Origin: Anopheles merus
Taxonomy: Eukaryota; Arthropoda; Insecta; Diptera; Culicidae
Direction: 5' to 3'
Length of the DNA: 64,000 nucleotides
Assembly (NCBI RefSeq): GCF_017562075.2
Contig: NC_054085.1
Span: 14,845,222 to 14,909,221, forward strand
A program made the position numbers and the translations under genes. This document shows positions 11,401 to 26,400 of the stretch, piece by piece; position 1 is the first letter of the stretch; each line of letters starts with the position of its first letter. Under the pieces are notes generated by a model, which worked only from the letters and a program-made list of their open reading frames with translations, ran no database searches and was not told the origin of the DNA.

Positions 11401-14400
11401 GTTGTGCCGCGTATGATGGCGCTTGGTGAAATCTAGCTTCGGGCTGGTGGTCGTGGTGTTGGTGTTCAGGCTGCGGGTCATGTGCCCCGTTCCGGTACCA
11501 CCACCATTGGGCAGGTAGCCGGCCGTCGGAGAGGACAGTGAATCCGCCCCACCATCCAGCGAATGGTTGCGCTTGTGCCCGTGCCCACCGCCAACGTTCT
11601 GGTGCAGCTGATGATGATGCAAGTTGCTGCGCTGGTGAGCGTGATGATGGGAAGGTGAGTACAGCGGTGAGCCCATGTCCGCGTAGTTGTTACTGTGCAG
11701 CCCCGGGGAATGAATGGGCGAGTGTAGCGAGTTCATCGGTGACACCTTCGGGGACATCTTGCGCGAGGCCGGGCTGAGCGGGCTGGACGAGTGATGGGAG
11801 GAGCTGTTGCGCAGCGAATTGCGCCGCTGCAGGTTTTGCAATGTCGAAATTGCGGCGGCCGTTTTCTGCAGATACATCTCCGTTTCGTTACCGGAAAGAT
11901 CCTACAAAAGAGGGAAGGAGGAAAGAAAGGCACAGAAAGGGAGAGTGTAAATTAAACAGCTTCAAATTTGTTTGTTTTAGTTCATCCATCCAACAGTTGT
12001 GAAAGAGAGACGTCATTTAAGCCTCATCCAATACATTCGATCATGCTCCCGTTCTACCCAAGGTTAGCGCTGGCGGGGAACTAACCTAACGTATACAACC
12101 AGCTGTGACTGCATTCTATCACACATTTGCCAGCCAGTGGTTCGGAGAAGAACTGTGCGCTATAAATAACTCCACACTACTGAAACTACCGTAGCGAACT
12201 AAACCCCGTCAACCGGTGGCCTAGACATACTGACGATGGCACAGCACCGTCCTCTCACCACGCTGGCACCGAAATCATCAACATTAGGCGTCAACATTAA
12301 GTCCCTGGTAAGAATAAACACACAAAAATACACACTCGTACGACCACCGTTGCTTCACCACGGAAGCATTCTTCGCCACTTTTGGGTGGGATAAATCTTC
12401 TCATTTACCATTCACCACAGGCTGACTCTACAGGCTGCTGCTGCGACTCATCCACCTCCAGCTGGCATCTCTTCTTACATGAACGTATGCTAACGAAATG
12501 GTATACGAGCGGGATGGGCATCATCGCACCGTTCCTTCACACCACAAACCAACCATTGCGGACACCTCCTCTGCTGACTGCTACTGCCAAATAAATGCCA
12601 AAAGCATCTCCCCTTGCGCCCTACGACTACGGGTTTTTGATTCTCATCATTCTGTTCGCTTTGGGTCATATGCTGAATATTGCAGGTGCCGACAGCAACT
12701 CGTTCCGTTTCGGAAATTCAATCTCACTACAATAATGTGCAGGGGAAGAGTTGTTTGTCCGGCTGCCGAACTCCAGTGCGAACAAATTAGAACAAGCCAC
12801 GTAGTTGTTATTATGTTTGGCAGCCTGAACTTGCTTGTTTTTCCCCAAAGGTTATTTCTTGAAATATTAACATCAAGAGAACCGCACAACCAAGGAGAAG
12901 CAATTAAAATTATTAACCTTCAAGCTGTCAGTGTCCACCATTTGGCTGAACGATCGGATGTCCTCCTGCTACTATCTACTGCTGGTTTCGAATAAATTTA
13001 CCCTTTTTTATATTTAGAACGTTTGAAGGTTTTCAAACCGATTCAAATGTCAAATGGCCTGGGGTCTGCTGAATAAAACAAAATCAAACTACACGAAACC
13101 CCAAACACGACCGTGATGACTGTGAGGAACTAAAGTTCTGCCGTTGTTTGCAATTAAGTGGATGCATCAATTATAGATTTATGCCATAAATATTCACATC
13201 CCATGGTTTTGACATTGAACTCCGTCGTGTGTACGATATTCTTCATAAATTTCGTCTTAAAGCATTTAAAAAAACCCTCCCCATACATGGAATATATCCT
13301 CCAGAGAAAAGGTTAGAGTATCATTTCCTTGCAGCATCCCCCGAACTCAGCAGAATAATAATTTATTCCATCGGAAATCAACGCCACCACAAACAAAACC
13401 CCACTTATGACACATCTTGGTTCTCCCACGACGATCCGTAGTTCCATTTATGGCGTTTTCGATGAGGGCTGAGGGCAGTGCGATTTATTGAATTTACATG
13501 AACTCTCCATTATCACCTTCTACCACCACGTCTGGAGCATGGCAGGGCACCCCGTCGTAAACAGCCTTCAAAATCTGTCATCATTAATGAGAGACCATCC
13601 CTTATCCCGGCGCTGCAACAAGTACTACACACTCATGTGAAGAGACAACTTTAAGGTCGCGTTCGGTGCTGTGTAAACGCTCGTGTATGGGCTGTCCTTG
13701 ACATTTCGAATCCCGTGAAACCTCCTCATGCCACTAATCATTGAATTTCTGTCCCTTCGAGCGCGATAGCGCACACACACACGGAGAGCAGTCCCCAGAG
13801 ACACTTTGATCATTGGTTTTGTGGCCTTCGATGGATGGACAGTCCTTTATTGCAAGAGACGAGGTGCTTCATCTTTAAATCTTTAATTTCACAAGCTTCA
13901 TCACGAAGAGTTATGAACATTTATTCCGTAAAGAGGTACGTTTTTGCATACTCCATAAATCCAAATGATACAGCGAAGTAGTTGTATCGTTTACACCACC
14001 CTCGCATATTTATTTACATAGTGCTAATGTGCCAGTGGCACGCAGAACACCACTGCCAAACCTTCCATATAAAGGTGAGAACCAGCCGGCCGCCAAATAA
14101 GGCAAAAAGGCTACCAGGAAGAAGCCGGAATCCACATTCATACAGCCAAAAAGCGAAGCTCAGCGTTCATTAGCGTCTCATTTATTAGTGGAATAGTTTT
14201 ACGAGAAAACCTGGAGCCTACCACCATCACCTCGTGGCATAGCACGCACTAACAGCACTTCGGCATGCTAAAATGCCCTTCATTCGGCGCAATCTTTCGG
14301 TTGAAGGTCTTTTGTTCCCTCCGCTGCTGGTATGCTGCTTCCGTGCCATGAGCGATGCGCTTCCGCGCTAGATGCAAAAGTACCATTCCGCATTTATCTA

Positions 14401-17400
14401 CCGTGCAAAATATTTAAAGCATTTTCTAACGAAGGTGTTGTATTCACTTTCGTTTTTGCATTTCGATGCCCCAGCATCGAGCATGATTTTTTTTACATAC
14501 TTAAACATCTCACATCCCTTTTTGGCCCTCAGATTTGCCTTGACATTCACAGAATTCACTTAAAAGTTTAACATCTTCCCACAAAGCCACAACAAGTTCC
14601 GGGACCAAGTTGCTGGTGGTACTGCTGCTAATCGTTTATAATTGGACACCGCCGCCAACAATGCATTCATCGTAAAGCGGTTTTGAGGAATATTGTGGCG
14701 GCGGCGGCGCGCTAGTTTAATTAGCATTTAATTTGCCCAGCTCTTTTTTCCGGAGTTCCATTTAACACCACGTTCGTTCATCAGCTATCATCCGGTTGTG
14801 TTAATTTTTACATCATTCTGTTATTCCTTTTCTATCGTATTTCACGTTATTCGAATTATTGTGATTTCATTTGAATGTTTTGAGCTACTTGTGTTAAATA
14901 GGAATCTACTTATTAAGTTGCTAAGTTCCCCCGCCGAATAAGGCACACAAAAATACAATGCGTGTTGTAGCCGTGGGAAAGCATAATTATAACTTGTCGC
15001 ACATTGAGTAACCTCTGATTGAATGAGTACAATTAGTAGGATTGAAATGTAAACAAGAAGCTAGACAAAACGATAGTCATAAGGTCTTATCTACTATCCT
15101 CATTTCGAATCAAAACCGATCGCTGAAGACTAATTACACACTACGGTAGAGCCTTTAATTGGAAAAAAACTAGTACATTAATCGAATCGTCTACACGCCA
15201 ATTGGTGATCGTCTAGCAAATAATCGATCGTGTATGACGAGCCGATTGAAATGAGCAAAATTGACTAGACCTAAAGCAATTCAAGCGCAAAATTTTGGTG
15301 CAACCGTTGCAATTAAAGCTGCAATTCAATGCGAACTCAGCGGTCCAATTGTCATACCAGGAAATAAACATTTGCTGGACTTTAAGGCTTTTATACAACT
15401 CTTTTTAGAATAGCGACCATTTTCACTTCCTTTTAGAAGCAGGCATGTAGGACAAACGTACAGAAAAGCACGTACACTCTCTGCCCAACCAAAGGCACGT
15501 GAATGGTCTTTGATTTGAACAGTCTATCACTCTCGCGTGCAGCTCGAAAAACACTGATAAGGAGAGCCCGGCCGTACGTTCAAAGCAAACAAATCTAGCG
15601 ACACAATACGCTACGACTCCCGACCGTGGCACATTGTAATACGTTTCCTTTAACGCTGTGTGTTTCGCCAAACATTTAAATTATCTCTTTCACTCGTCTG
15701 ACTCATTCCCCAAAGGGTGAATTATGGAAAATTTGCAGAAGCGATTGCAAAATTATGTCATTGAATAAAAGACGGATCAAGACGGAACAAAGCCCAAGCC
15801 ATACAGAGACTCATCTTGACCGTTGGACATCTATTTTGCAGATAAGACACTGAAACAGCGCTGAACAAAAGTCATCAATGACTCATTCTGGTCACGCTGC
15901 ATTCAAATCGGTTCCTTGTATGGGAACTTTTTGCTTTACCTTTCCTGCCCTTCATCCCCATTATGCGACTCTCTCGACAGCACAGCGAGAGAGCAATCAT
16001 TGTACGGTTGGATCAATGCTCGTCGTGTGCTGGTTCACTCAGCTGAAGCGGGACACTTGGTCATTAAGTAAGCACACAACATAAATCAATGTGCCATGAA
16101 ACGACACCCACGAGGGAGTCGGCGCTGTTATTGTCCGGCAGCGATCGTCTAGATATCGTCTGGATTTGTTTCACCGTTTGTTAGTAGTTTATCTCCTCTC
16201 GGCAATTCTCTCGGCTTCTAGCAAGCTTATGCAAAGTAACTGTCAGGCTCTATAAACTTCAAGAGTTTAGCGATCGGCGACAAACAACAAGCCTGTCGCC
16301 TAGAGACTGTCGTAAATGTACATTTTTTGAAGTTCTTCATTAGTGTAACCGTATCCAGGAGATCGTGTTTCGAGTTTAAACAAAAAAACGAGATAAAGTT
16401 TGCGTGGGCAGTTTTATCACTTAATAACTTTTAAATTTTCCACAAAATTCGACATCTTAATGGTCATTCAAACGATCATCAAAGTAAATTGGGTGGGTGG
16501 GGGGGGGGGGGGTAAAAACATCACATAATACATAAGCAATTAAAGCAGCGAGTGAAAGCGGGCAGGTTTGATAATATAAGAGCGAGTTTGATAAACAAAC
16601 CATTAAGTAACTATTTGCTCAAAAACACCAAACGAAACGAGCGAAAGCATAACCGCTCCCGACCGCTCCCATTTGACACGCGTGCGGGTGGTGCCGCGTT
16701 CGATTACATCAATCATAAAAGTTAACTCACTTTCACTGATTTGTTTGGCAGCAGCAGTAGGAGATTGGAACAAATCCCCGTGCCCGCCCGATGCAACGAG
16801 ATACACACGGTATCTTGAGCTTACCACTAGTAGCAAAGCAATATCGGCTTCCTCGATCGGCTGCTCTCTTCAACCCCACTCTCCCATTCACCATTGCAAT
16901 CTTCCCCCAAACCTTCACCATTTTTCACTACTTTTTCACTCTGCTTCTACCTCCCCCGCTGGTTGCTGGTTGTGAACACTTGTTGAATAATTCAAGCGTA
17001 GCTGTTGCTTTTTATCACTTCGATGCATCGAAAATTAAAACATCAAACCGACGACCCGTAAGAGCAACGGCGAAGATCCGGCCACTCGTCCGGATACACC
17101 GGCACACACCGCCGCCGCCATGGAAAACGCACACACACGTCTTGCGCAAATGCGTCTCTGTGCACAATTAATACGATGCGCATGCAACCATGACGCACCC
17201 GTTACGACGATATATGGAGCACACAAAGCGTATGCGCTAAAGGTACAGTACTGTTCCGATTTTATGTCTTCTTCTTTTTTTTGTTCACTCCCTATCACGC
17301 CAAAATTCAATTTGCTTTCTGATTTAATCCGTCCCGAGATGATAGATAACGGCTGGGAGTGGTTCGGCATTCTTTGTTAAGGGATGATGCTCTTGCTTAC

Positions 17401-20400
17401 CCGGCTAGAATGAGCTAATTTATATTGCTTTACTACTGCAGTTCAATCGAGCAGTCCCGTGGAGTAGTGGTAAGTGCTCGTGCTCGCATACTGCAGGTCG
17501 TATGTTCAATACTTCTCTCAACCAGTTATCGCTTGAGCTATTATGAGGTAATCGTTTTCCGTAATGTAATTTTTCTATGATTGGGATCTATCAACATTGT
17601 AATGAAAAAAGATAAGTCCGTTCTGAACAATCTTCTTCTTCTAAAAATTACACATTTAGCGTGCATTGCATTAAACGGAAACGGGACTGTGTGTTGAAAT
17701 GTAAAGCAGAAAATGAAAATACGTGAAAATGGTTTCCGTTCGTCTTTTATGAGCTTTAATGGTGAGGTAAGATCCGGTACAACCAGCGGTGGTGACTTTG
17801 TCCAATCGTCACTACTACTCTCAAGCTCACGCCATCATTCAGGGAAACCATTTTTCACTTTTACTAACACTAACCCCTTTACTACTGAAATGCTTTATTG
17901 CAACATACCGAAGGAAACCATCACACGATCAACACTACCAAATGAGCGGACGAACTATTTTTACGATCCTTGTGCCCTACGGATACAGCACATCGACCAC
18001 CTTAACTGTGTGTAACCAACCAAATGTAAAAAAAAGTTCCCCTCACTACACTAAACACAGCCCGCCCCACATCCCGCCTCCTCTCACGCCAAGATTGATC
18101 GTGATCTTGATTTTCACGATCATGGACCGTGTCACTGGTGGTGGTGAAGACGCTTTTTTGCTGTCGCTATTTATAGGAACATACTGTAACGCCACTGGAA
18201 CGAGGCACGAATACGGTTGGCACGAACAATTTAAAACCACAAAAAGTGGAGATAAAAATGATACATTTTCCTGCTGCGCATAAAATTGCAGTGAAAAGTA
18301 TTCCATCCAAACGCTGTGCAGAATATTCAATCCGCAAGCATCAAAATAACATTTGCAAACATTGTTGAATGTAGGCTGTTAGCTTCCCCCCCTTTTCCAA
18401 ACCGTCTTTCTTTGCCACGGTTTAACATTTCACCCACAATTCTGATCATCAAACGTTTGCTCGCCATAAAACCAATTTTATGGACTTGATCCAGGTCACG
18501 CGCATCTCTTTTGCGTGTGTGTGTGTGTGTTTACCAGTTTCGATCGTAAATGTCACGACTGTTGACAACCTTCTTAAAGCTTGTAACGATTGCTGTCCAC
18601 GGATGCGGTTGAATGCCACCGGAATTACTGCCGGCGAGAAGAAAAACACAACGCACATATGCAACTCTCTTTCCACTTCGGAAGGGCAAATCTTGCGCAC
18701 CAAAGGGAAATGCACCGTTAAGCATCCAATCCAACGTTTCTCCGGCAGCAGCAGCAGTACCGGATCGTTCAAATGCCTTTAAATGGACGTGCTTCGCGTA
18801 AAAGGGAATAACTGTTGGGGGGGAAATCAGCACCGGCAAATCAAATAAACCGAGCCTGATTTCCTCTCTCTCCCACGGGTACGAGACTGCTCAGAACATT
18901 TCATCTCGTTGCTTTTTTTTATAAGCACAGCTGTTTCTATCTACCAACCGACCCGGTGTGGTCAGTGCGCGCACCGTTGACCCCTTTGCCATACGGTACC
19001 ACACAGCCAAATTATTTACAAACCCACCCACATGTACCATACCATGCGGGTTAAACATTTAATTCTATCATCTACCTTAACCGCTTACCAACATGCATAC
19101 AAACTTACACATACACACCCTCCACTCTTCTATTAAATTGGAGCACACCTAAACCGCAAACGAACGGTAAAATCGCGCCGGTAAACACATCAACAAATAC
19201 GGCGTGTAACCAAACAGGTCGAACCGAGGAAAAGAGGGGAATGTGCCTCGAGCGTTAGTTTTTTTCCACCGACACACGTATAATGTCTTCGTGCGCATTC
19301 GCTTACATAGCTGCCTTTTTTGAAGCAGAAATTTTGATGAGCTTCGAAAAAATAACAACACAAAATTAACAATGCTAAAACATTACACACACAAAAAAAC
19401 GAGACATACACGAATGTTTGGCTTGGAGGAGAAATGATGGATAAACAAAACTTCAAGATCAAGATGGCACACACAAGATGAAGCCGAAATTATGATGACG
19501 AGATGTCGTGAGTTCCCCACACACAGTTCCCCGACAGACAGAAAAATAAAAACCAACAAATTTCGAGCTTCAGATGAGCTCACAACATGAATAATGCATT
19601 TTCTTTCTCGGATGCAGCGGAGTTGGCGGCGATGGTTGTGTTGTGATAGCTGGAGGAAGAGTTTAACTTTCCTTTCGTTACAAAAAAAAACATTGCTTCT
19701 CTGCCACATCATTTTGCCCGTGGTACACCCCGCACCGCCACCACATCGAGGCATGATAATGCTGGCGAAATGATTAATTTGCCCCAACAAGCACAGAAAG
19801 CCGGGCCCACGGTGATGTAGATTTTATCTAGATAAGCATTAGTTTTGTTCCATAAACGAGGTTGTTTATAAAGCGGGTTTTAATTATTTTAAAGAAGGCA
19901 TCAAAAACAGAGCTCAGAAAGAGTGGCTCTTTCCTCAACTAATATTTCATTATCTACCAATCTTTTCATGATAAAAGTAGTAATCCTTGATAAAGGGAGG
20001 ACAATCGTTTACTTCTTTTGTTTACCCCGTCCTCTCTTCATCTAATTGGACCTTATTATCCCTTAATAAACAGTTATTAAAAACTTTAACGGCTAGGATC
20101 AATCCAGATTAGAACCTATGACCTTTAGGGTGGCAAGCCTGCATCATATCCACACGACCATGGGAGCGCATAGCAACAGGACGCGTTATTTTCCTAATTA
20201 ATCATCAAGCACCCATTCTCTCTACTCTTCACTGTATTAACATTTCCTTCCAGCTAGCTAACAAGCCCTTTCGCAAACATCTATATAAATTCGTCGTTTT
20301 TTGTCGTTGTGCGTCAATCATACCACACCTGCCTCGGGCTTTATTGCACTCAAAGCAAGGTAACAGCAATGGTTGGGAGAAAAATTAACGACCAAAGCTG

Positions 20401-23400
20401 CTCCCAGAAACAGAAATCGATGAAGTAAAGGCAGGGCAACAGCAGCCACCACACACTGCCCCACACGTGCCGTTACTCTTTCGGTCCGACATTTTGTACA
20501 ACAAATTCCTATACGAACCTCACCCAGTCGCTGATGGGGATGAGTAAATAAAGAATGAACAAGGGAGTTGTTCACCCGCAAGTCAGATTACGACCAACAA
20601 CCGCGCATGGAGATTGATAAGCACCGTCCGCACCGTACAGGAGGAAATTGGAAAGACAATACCAAATATTTATCAAGGTGAAGGTCTGCTAGGAAAACAG
20701 GTTAGAATGTAGCGGGCGGTACTCGTCACATCCGGTACAAACTCCTGTTGTATTTAAAAGCCTCGGGAAGAACGTTGCTGCTGCTGATGGCATGATAATC
20801 AAATAACAATCTAATACCGACTGCAAAACCGCAGCCGAACAAGGGACCACAACCGCTGGAAGCAGGTCGGTCGTCACGAACTGGAAATGCAAACCCCGAC
20901 AAACAGACCGCACCGGCAACCAGATGGCCTTGTCGCTACGCGATCATCCGATCGCGTTGAGCAGCATGTAGCTAGCTGCTACATTGAAAAGTGAACAAGT
21001 TTTTCTCGCCGTTACTAATTAATTTCATTTTGTGGGCAAAATTTTACCATTCCGGTACTGTCCAACCTTCTCCCGCTTCTTAATTCCTTTGCAATGTATT
21101 TTAAAAACAATAAGTAAACTAAAACAAACACTAACGGCGTTCCACTTTCCACAAGCACTGGAAGAAACCACCGAACCACTTTCCACCTCGCTTCCTGCCA
21201 CCAGACAATTAGTTTCGATTTTTTATTCAATTCCAACTGAAAGAGAAACTTGCCCACCAAACCCAATCCAAACCCCAAACCCCCCTGCAGGAGGATGAGT
21301 GTGCTGCACAAAGCTTGTTGAAAGTTGGGAAACGATCTAGCAGTGCAAAACCAAAAAAACGAAAGAAAAGCAGAAAACCGATCGATGGGACGAAATCGAA
21401 ACTGAAAATCGATTCAGATGAGGAAGCAACACAGCGCCAGGCCTCCAATGGAAAACTCCACCACACCCGACCGATTGCAATAGATCCAACACGATACATC
21501 AATGGGTCCATATCTTGGGAGAAATGGAGTTCACGTATGACGTTAGACGCAGCACGGTTATGAGTGAACCATCATCTCGATCTAACGAAACATTGTAGCT
21601 ATATTTGACTTTCAGCCACCTACCAGATGGGACGAGCCGATGTATTGGTGTGTCGTGGGACAAATATAGCTTCTAGAGTCTGTACAAGATCGTGATCTAC
21701 GATCACGTGGTCAGGATCGCCAGATCTTTTAGTTTACAACGCACAACAAACAAAGCGTTTGTAACAGAAGCAAACCTCCAAAACCGATACACACAGCACA
21801 TACAACTGTGCAACTGTCAGTTATTATAGAGCAAATGCGATCATAAATGCCTACTACCGTTAACCTACCGAAAGTGCCACAATGCTTTACACAAGTGTCT
21901 ATTTCAACCTTTGCAACCTGTCTTTCCTGTCCGGTTCAGTAATAAAAAAAAACCAATCTCGTGACATAGGAATGTGTTCATTTCCCTCCTAGCAAACCAA
22001 CGCAGCTTCATCGTGGACGTGATCATCATTCCGCCAAACCGATCATTACGGCGGTTTGCTCAAGTGTGTGAAAATAAATCCGTGTGCGCGCACAACAGCC
22101 TTAAGGTTAAGTAGCATGTGCACTAAGCGCTCGCGCACAGAGATTTCACGTGTGCGTGAGTCGTGTGTACGTTTTTTTTGTGCCGTAAAATATGTGTAGC
22201 CGTTGGGGGGTAAGTAAGGAGGTCTGTTATGATCTGATAGGCGAAGAAAAACACAAACACACATCACACGACCGTTTTCAAGCCAAGCGCGATGAACTAT
22301 TCGCTAATTGTAGTATTAAAAACGGCGAAATGGTATTTTTGCCCCTCAATTCCCCTTCCCGTGCTCGGACGGAGGATCGCGAGGCGAAGAAATCCATCGG
22401 AGAAAGTTGCACCCTCCTTCTACCTTGTGCCATCAGGGAGGAAGTGCAAGGGGGAGTAGGCGGTTGTCCGGACGAAATTGGATTGAATTTTGTGTGTTTT
22501 TCCTTCACATCTTGCGGATTTATTAGATGTAGGTTTTTCTTGTTTGTGGTCGGTTTGATTTGTTTTTGATTCGCAAACCTTTCCTCGCCTCAAGGGTGTT
22601 TTGCATCGGCTTCATCTTTCGTCGTTTCATATTTGGAGCCACCGCCTGCGTCCAATATTTATTGATGCTCACCAGACACGGCCCGTCCTTCGGGAGCTTT
22701 ATGAAGCGAAGAAAACATGCTTCAAGTTAGAGCAAAATTCATCATCCGGCAAAGGTGCGAACATTTGTTGTTCAGCTTCCATCATAAATTGGCAGACCGT
22801 GTTTTGCACTTTTGCTTGCGTATTTTTTGCATATTTATACCGTACCCGATCATTACGCCGCACTGAACGAGCAAATAGGCAATGAGTGTGGTTGTGTTAA
22901 ATGTATGCTGTTTTGACTAAAGTTTCTCTTCCAAAGGATGGTTTATTCAAATTCAAAACGCTCTTCTGAACCAATTGAGCACTTGTTGAATTTCATGCGT
23001 TCATGTTAAACATGAACTATTATCGAATAAAAAAACCAGAAAAAAACATGGAATCTTTTCTCCGCAATGTTTTCCCACGATCAAGCACAAACAAAATGGA
23101 ACGGAAAACAACACGCCGATAAAAAAACGTGGTGTGTAATGGTTTGGTAATGTATTTGATGAAATTTGTTAGAAATATAAAAAACCACATCATGTGGAAA
23201 TCGAACCGATGAACCTATTTTCCTCATTTTTATTGATCCATTCGCAGTCGATTGTGCAATTCAAACTAATGTTGTGCGCCAATTTAAATTATTATAATGT
23301 CCAACAAACCAAAGGAGAGTATAATTATTAATGGCAGTTATTAACGGTAACAGTTTTAAGGCCTAGGAATGGGTGTAGAAAAATGTTAACAATTTAAGTT

Positions 23401-26400
23401 GAAATCATCTTCGGTTTCCTATGAATGACTTCATATTTTGCATAGGAATCACCTACAAAACAAAAATAAGACACAACACGATGACCTCACACCCGCTGGC
23501 ATTACAGATTACCGTCCGTTTCTCCCACAATACGTTTCAGGGTGGCCCAGCATGCCGCCACCGGGCATTGAAAATTCACATTCCATCAGCAACATCAAAA
23601 GCGTGAATCTGCCAGTGGTTAAAACATGGAAAGCCGCTAATAAAACCAGCGAAAACTGCACCGAAAAAAAGCAACGAATCGCAAACCGTGCCATCCGGTG
23701 GCGCGAAGGAGGACAAACCTAAACGATAGCTTTAAGCCATAATTGGCCATCGTCGCCAATGTCGATCTGCCGGGCGCAGCTCATTTTGGCCGACTGACAC
23801 AAAGGGAATGGAATTAAATCGAGGCGAACAAAAAAAACACAGTTCGTCACCTTGAACGTCACACGTCCTCCCACACACACAAAAACACTGGGGAGGGGGG
23901 GGCTCGAGGAATGCACAGTCACCCCATAATGTGGTGGTGGTTGCACGACCCCGTATGGCTATAGAGAAAGAGAGTGAGACATGACGGCGGCAACAGTGGG
24001 AATTTATCGCACGGATTATGGATTACAGAGTTTGTATTGACGCGATACAAATCGAAAAGCAAATTTATTTCCTTTGCTGCGGCAACAAACCGAATTCGAA
24101 CAGCTTGAACGCAGAGCAAAAGCCGTCTCCCCAATGAGATCAATAAGACAATGTTGATAACACATATCGTGTGCATGATAACACACAGACAACAAGGTTC
24201 AGCGTGAAATAAAGATTTACAGTACAGTCAGTGCTCGTGTTACGTGGTTAATGCGAACCAGCGTACTTCAGCGTAACTCGATTGGAGTAAATATTAGTTA
24301 TAGCATATTAATAATAAAAACGGTAATTTGGTCATTTGCGCGTCGAAAAATTGCTCAACGTATTATCCAATTTGAAAAATCGCCTTAACGCGATTAAGTT
24401 TAACGAATTAGTTGTACAAATCTAATCAGACACATTGGACGATAATCACAGCATCTTCTCGGTACAAAGCGAATGATTCATTCGCACCATGACCTCTATT
24501 GGCTATTACATTGGAGCTTCCGCAAGCTTCCCTATGACCCTATAGCAACAGTGAGGGTCTAACATACGACAAGCAGTTAGTTCGAATCTCATCTCGCGTA
24601 TCATCAGTTAATCGTAAAATCATATCGATCGTTTGCGTTTGCGCGATGGTTTTAGCTGCTTTTGTTTTACGGACCTGTCTAGTGGTGGGAGCTCGGAATC
24701 GGACCTATCCGATTGCGTTTCCGTGTTCGGAATCAATTCCGGAGTCGATTCCGATGCTAGAATCGATTCCGATTCCGAAGTGGACTCCGGAGCCGATTCC
24801 AGAGTTGACTCCGGAGCCGATTCCAGAGTTGACTCCGGAGCCGATTCCGGAGTTGACTCCAGAGCCGATTCTTGAGTCGGCTCCGGAATCGATTACACGA
24901 TCAGAATCGGCTCCAGAGTCAGAATTGACCTGGGAATCGGAATTTGCCCCGATAACGGAATCATAATTGACTCTAGAATTAGAATTAGCTACGGAATGTG
25001 AATTATTTCTTGAATTGCAAAAAGAAGTTTTAGAAGCGAAATCAGTCCGGGAATCTCTATGAAAATGGATCTTTTACAAGTACTTTTTAATATTTTTTGC
25101 AATTATCAACACGTAGTATGATTGGACCCAAACGCCTATTTTTAAGGCGATGCCGAAACTGACTCCGTTTGGAAGCCGATTCTAATTTAGGAGCCAATTC
25201 CAATTCGAGAGTCGATTTCGATTCCGGAACCGATTCCGATTCCGGAGTCGATTCTGGCACCGATTCCGATTCCGGAGCCAATTCCGAAATCAATTATGGA
25301 ACCGACTCCGGAACCAATTCCGGGGTCGATTCCAATTCCGGAGCCGATACCGGAATCGTTTCCGAAACCTGATCCCATACCTACTATCCGGAATCGACTC
25401 CAGAAAACTGCGGAGCTAGCCGGAATCGATTCCGACAAAAAACTTCATTTTTCCCATCACTAGACCTGTCTGAAGGCTATTCAAATATCAATAATAATCG
25501 ATCAAAGCCGCTGAACTAAAAAATAACAGATTTAAATAAGATCGTATCTTAAAGGAATAATTGAAAAAGTGTTTTGTTCAACGCCAAAAAACCAAGTACA
25601 GCAGATTTTAATACAATTCAATTTATAGAGATGAGACTTTGAATCGATTTTATACAGAAAATACACTGTAAAAACCATGAATATGATGACTTCTGTCTAT
25701 CATTAGTCATCTTTACCTCATAAAAGTCATTAACACGTTGAAGATACACAAATATCAAAGATATTTTCCTGCACAATTTGCGTCAGGCAATCTCCACAAA
25801 CCACGTACGAAACATACTTCAGTGAAGATGACAATCTTCTTTCCCTCCGAAGCTTTTGACACCTCTCATCCCCATTCCCGATCGATCATCACTTCACACA
25901 CCCGCACCTGTATATATCGGTGTACACGGGGTACGGCCCAAGGTGAGTTCACCGTGTGGTGAGGCATGAGTCACTAACTACCAACCTCCTCCTCTGTCGG
26001 TATCGCAAAACAGATCCAACAACCACCTTCCTCCAACCAAACCAAGTTGGGCATATGAAATCCATTCGAAACCGTAAAAGCAGCACACAACACCAACCTC
26101 CCCGAACCAGGATATAGTATTTCACCACCACTCACGGTGTTCCGTTTCTACCTTCTCTCTCCCCCTGTGTTTTCACCCTGTGTCTAGCTGCATGAAAAAG
26201 TAAAACGGGGCCACCGAATTATGACTTCATGATTTCACCTGTCCATGAAAACCCCGCACGGTGTTGTGTGAGTGTGTGTGTTTGCTAGTACGTTAACCAG
26301 GTCTATCGGTGCCATATTGAGAGAGGAAGAGCGTTAGTCGCCAGCCGATAAACTTACCGAATTGCTTCCCTGCAGGCTGCGATTGCGGCTGACACTCCGG

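Larger units (their letters stand above)
11902..26357 (-). other. 14.5-kb intron of the large gene
   Basis: The donor is GTAAGT at 26357 and the acceptor is a pyrimidine-rich tract ending TTTTGTAG at 11902. Phase 0 is kept (...GSNS|DLSGNE...). The intron contains a poly-G run near 16495-16513, tRNA-like remnants near 17455, 20100 and 24550, a hAT-type MITE (24680-25462) and simple CA/GT runs. No convincing nested gene was found. Much of it is AT-rich sequence with T/A runs. Confidence 0.7.

Noticed and set aside
24633..24966. ORFs rich in Ser/Asp or Pro/Ile/Glu repeats
   Set aside because: Translations of the MITE's 12-bp units in different frames, not genes.
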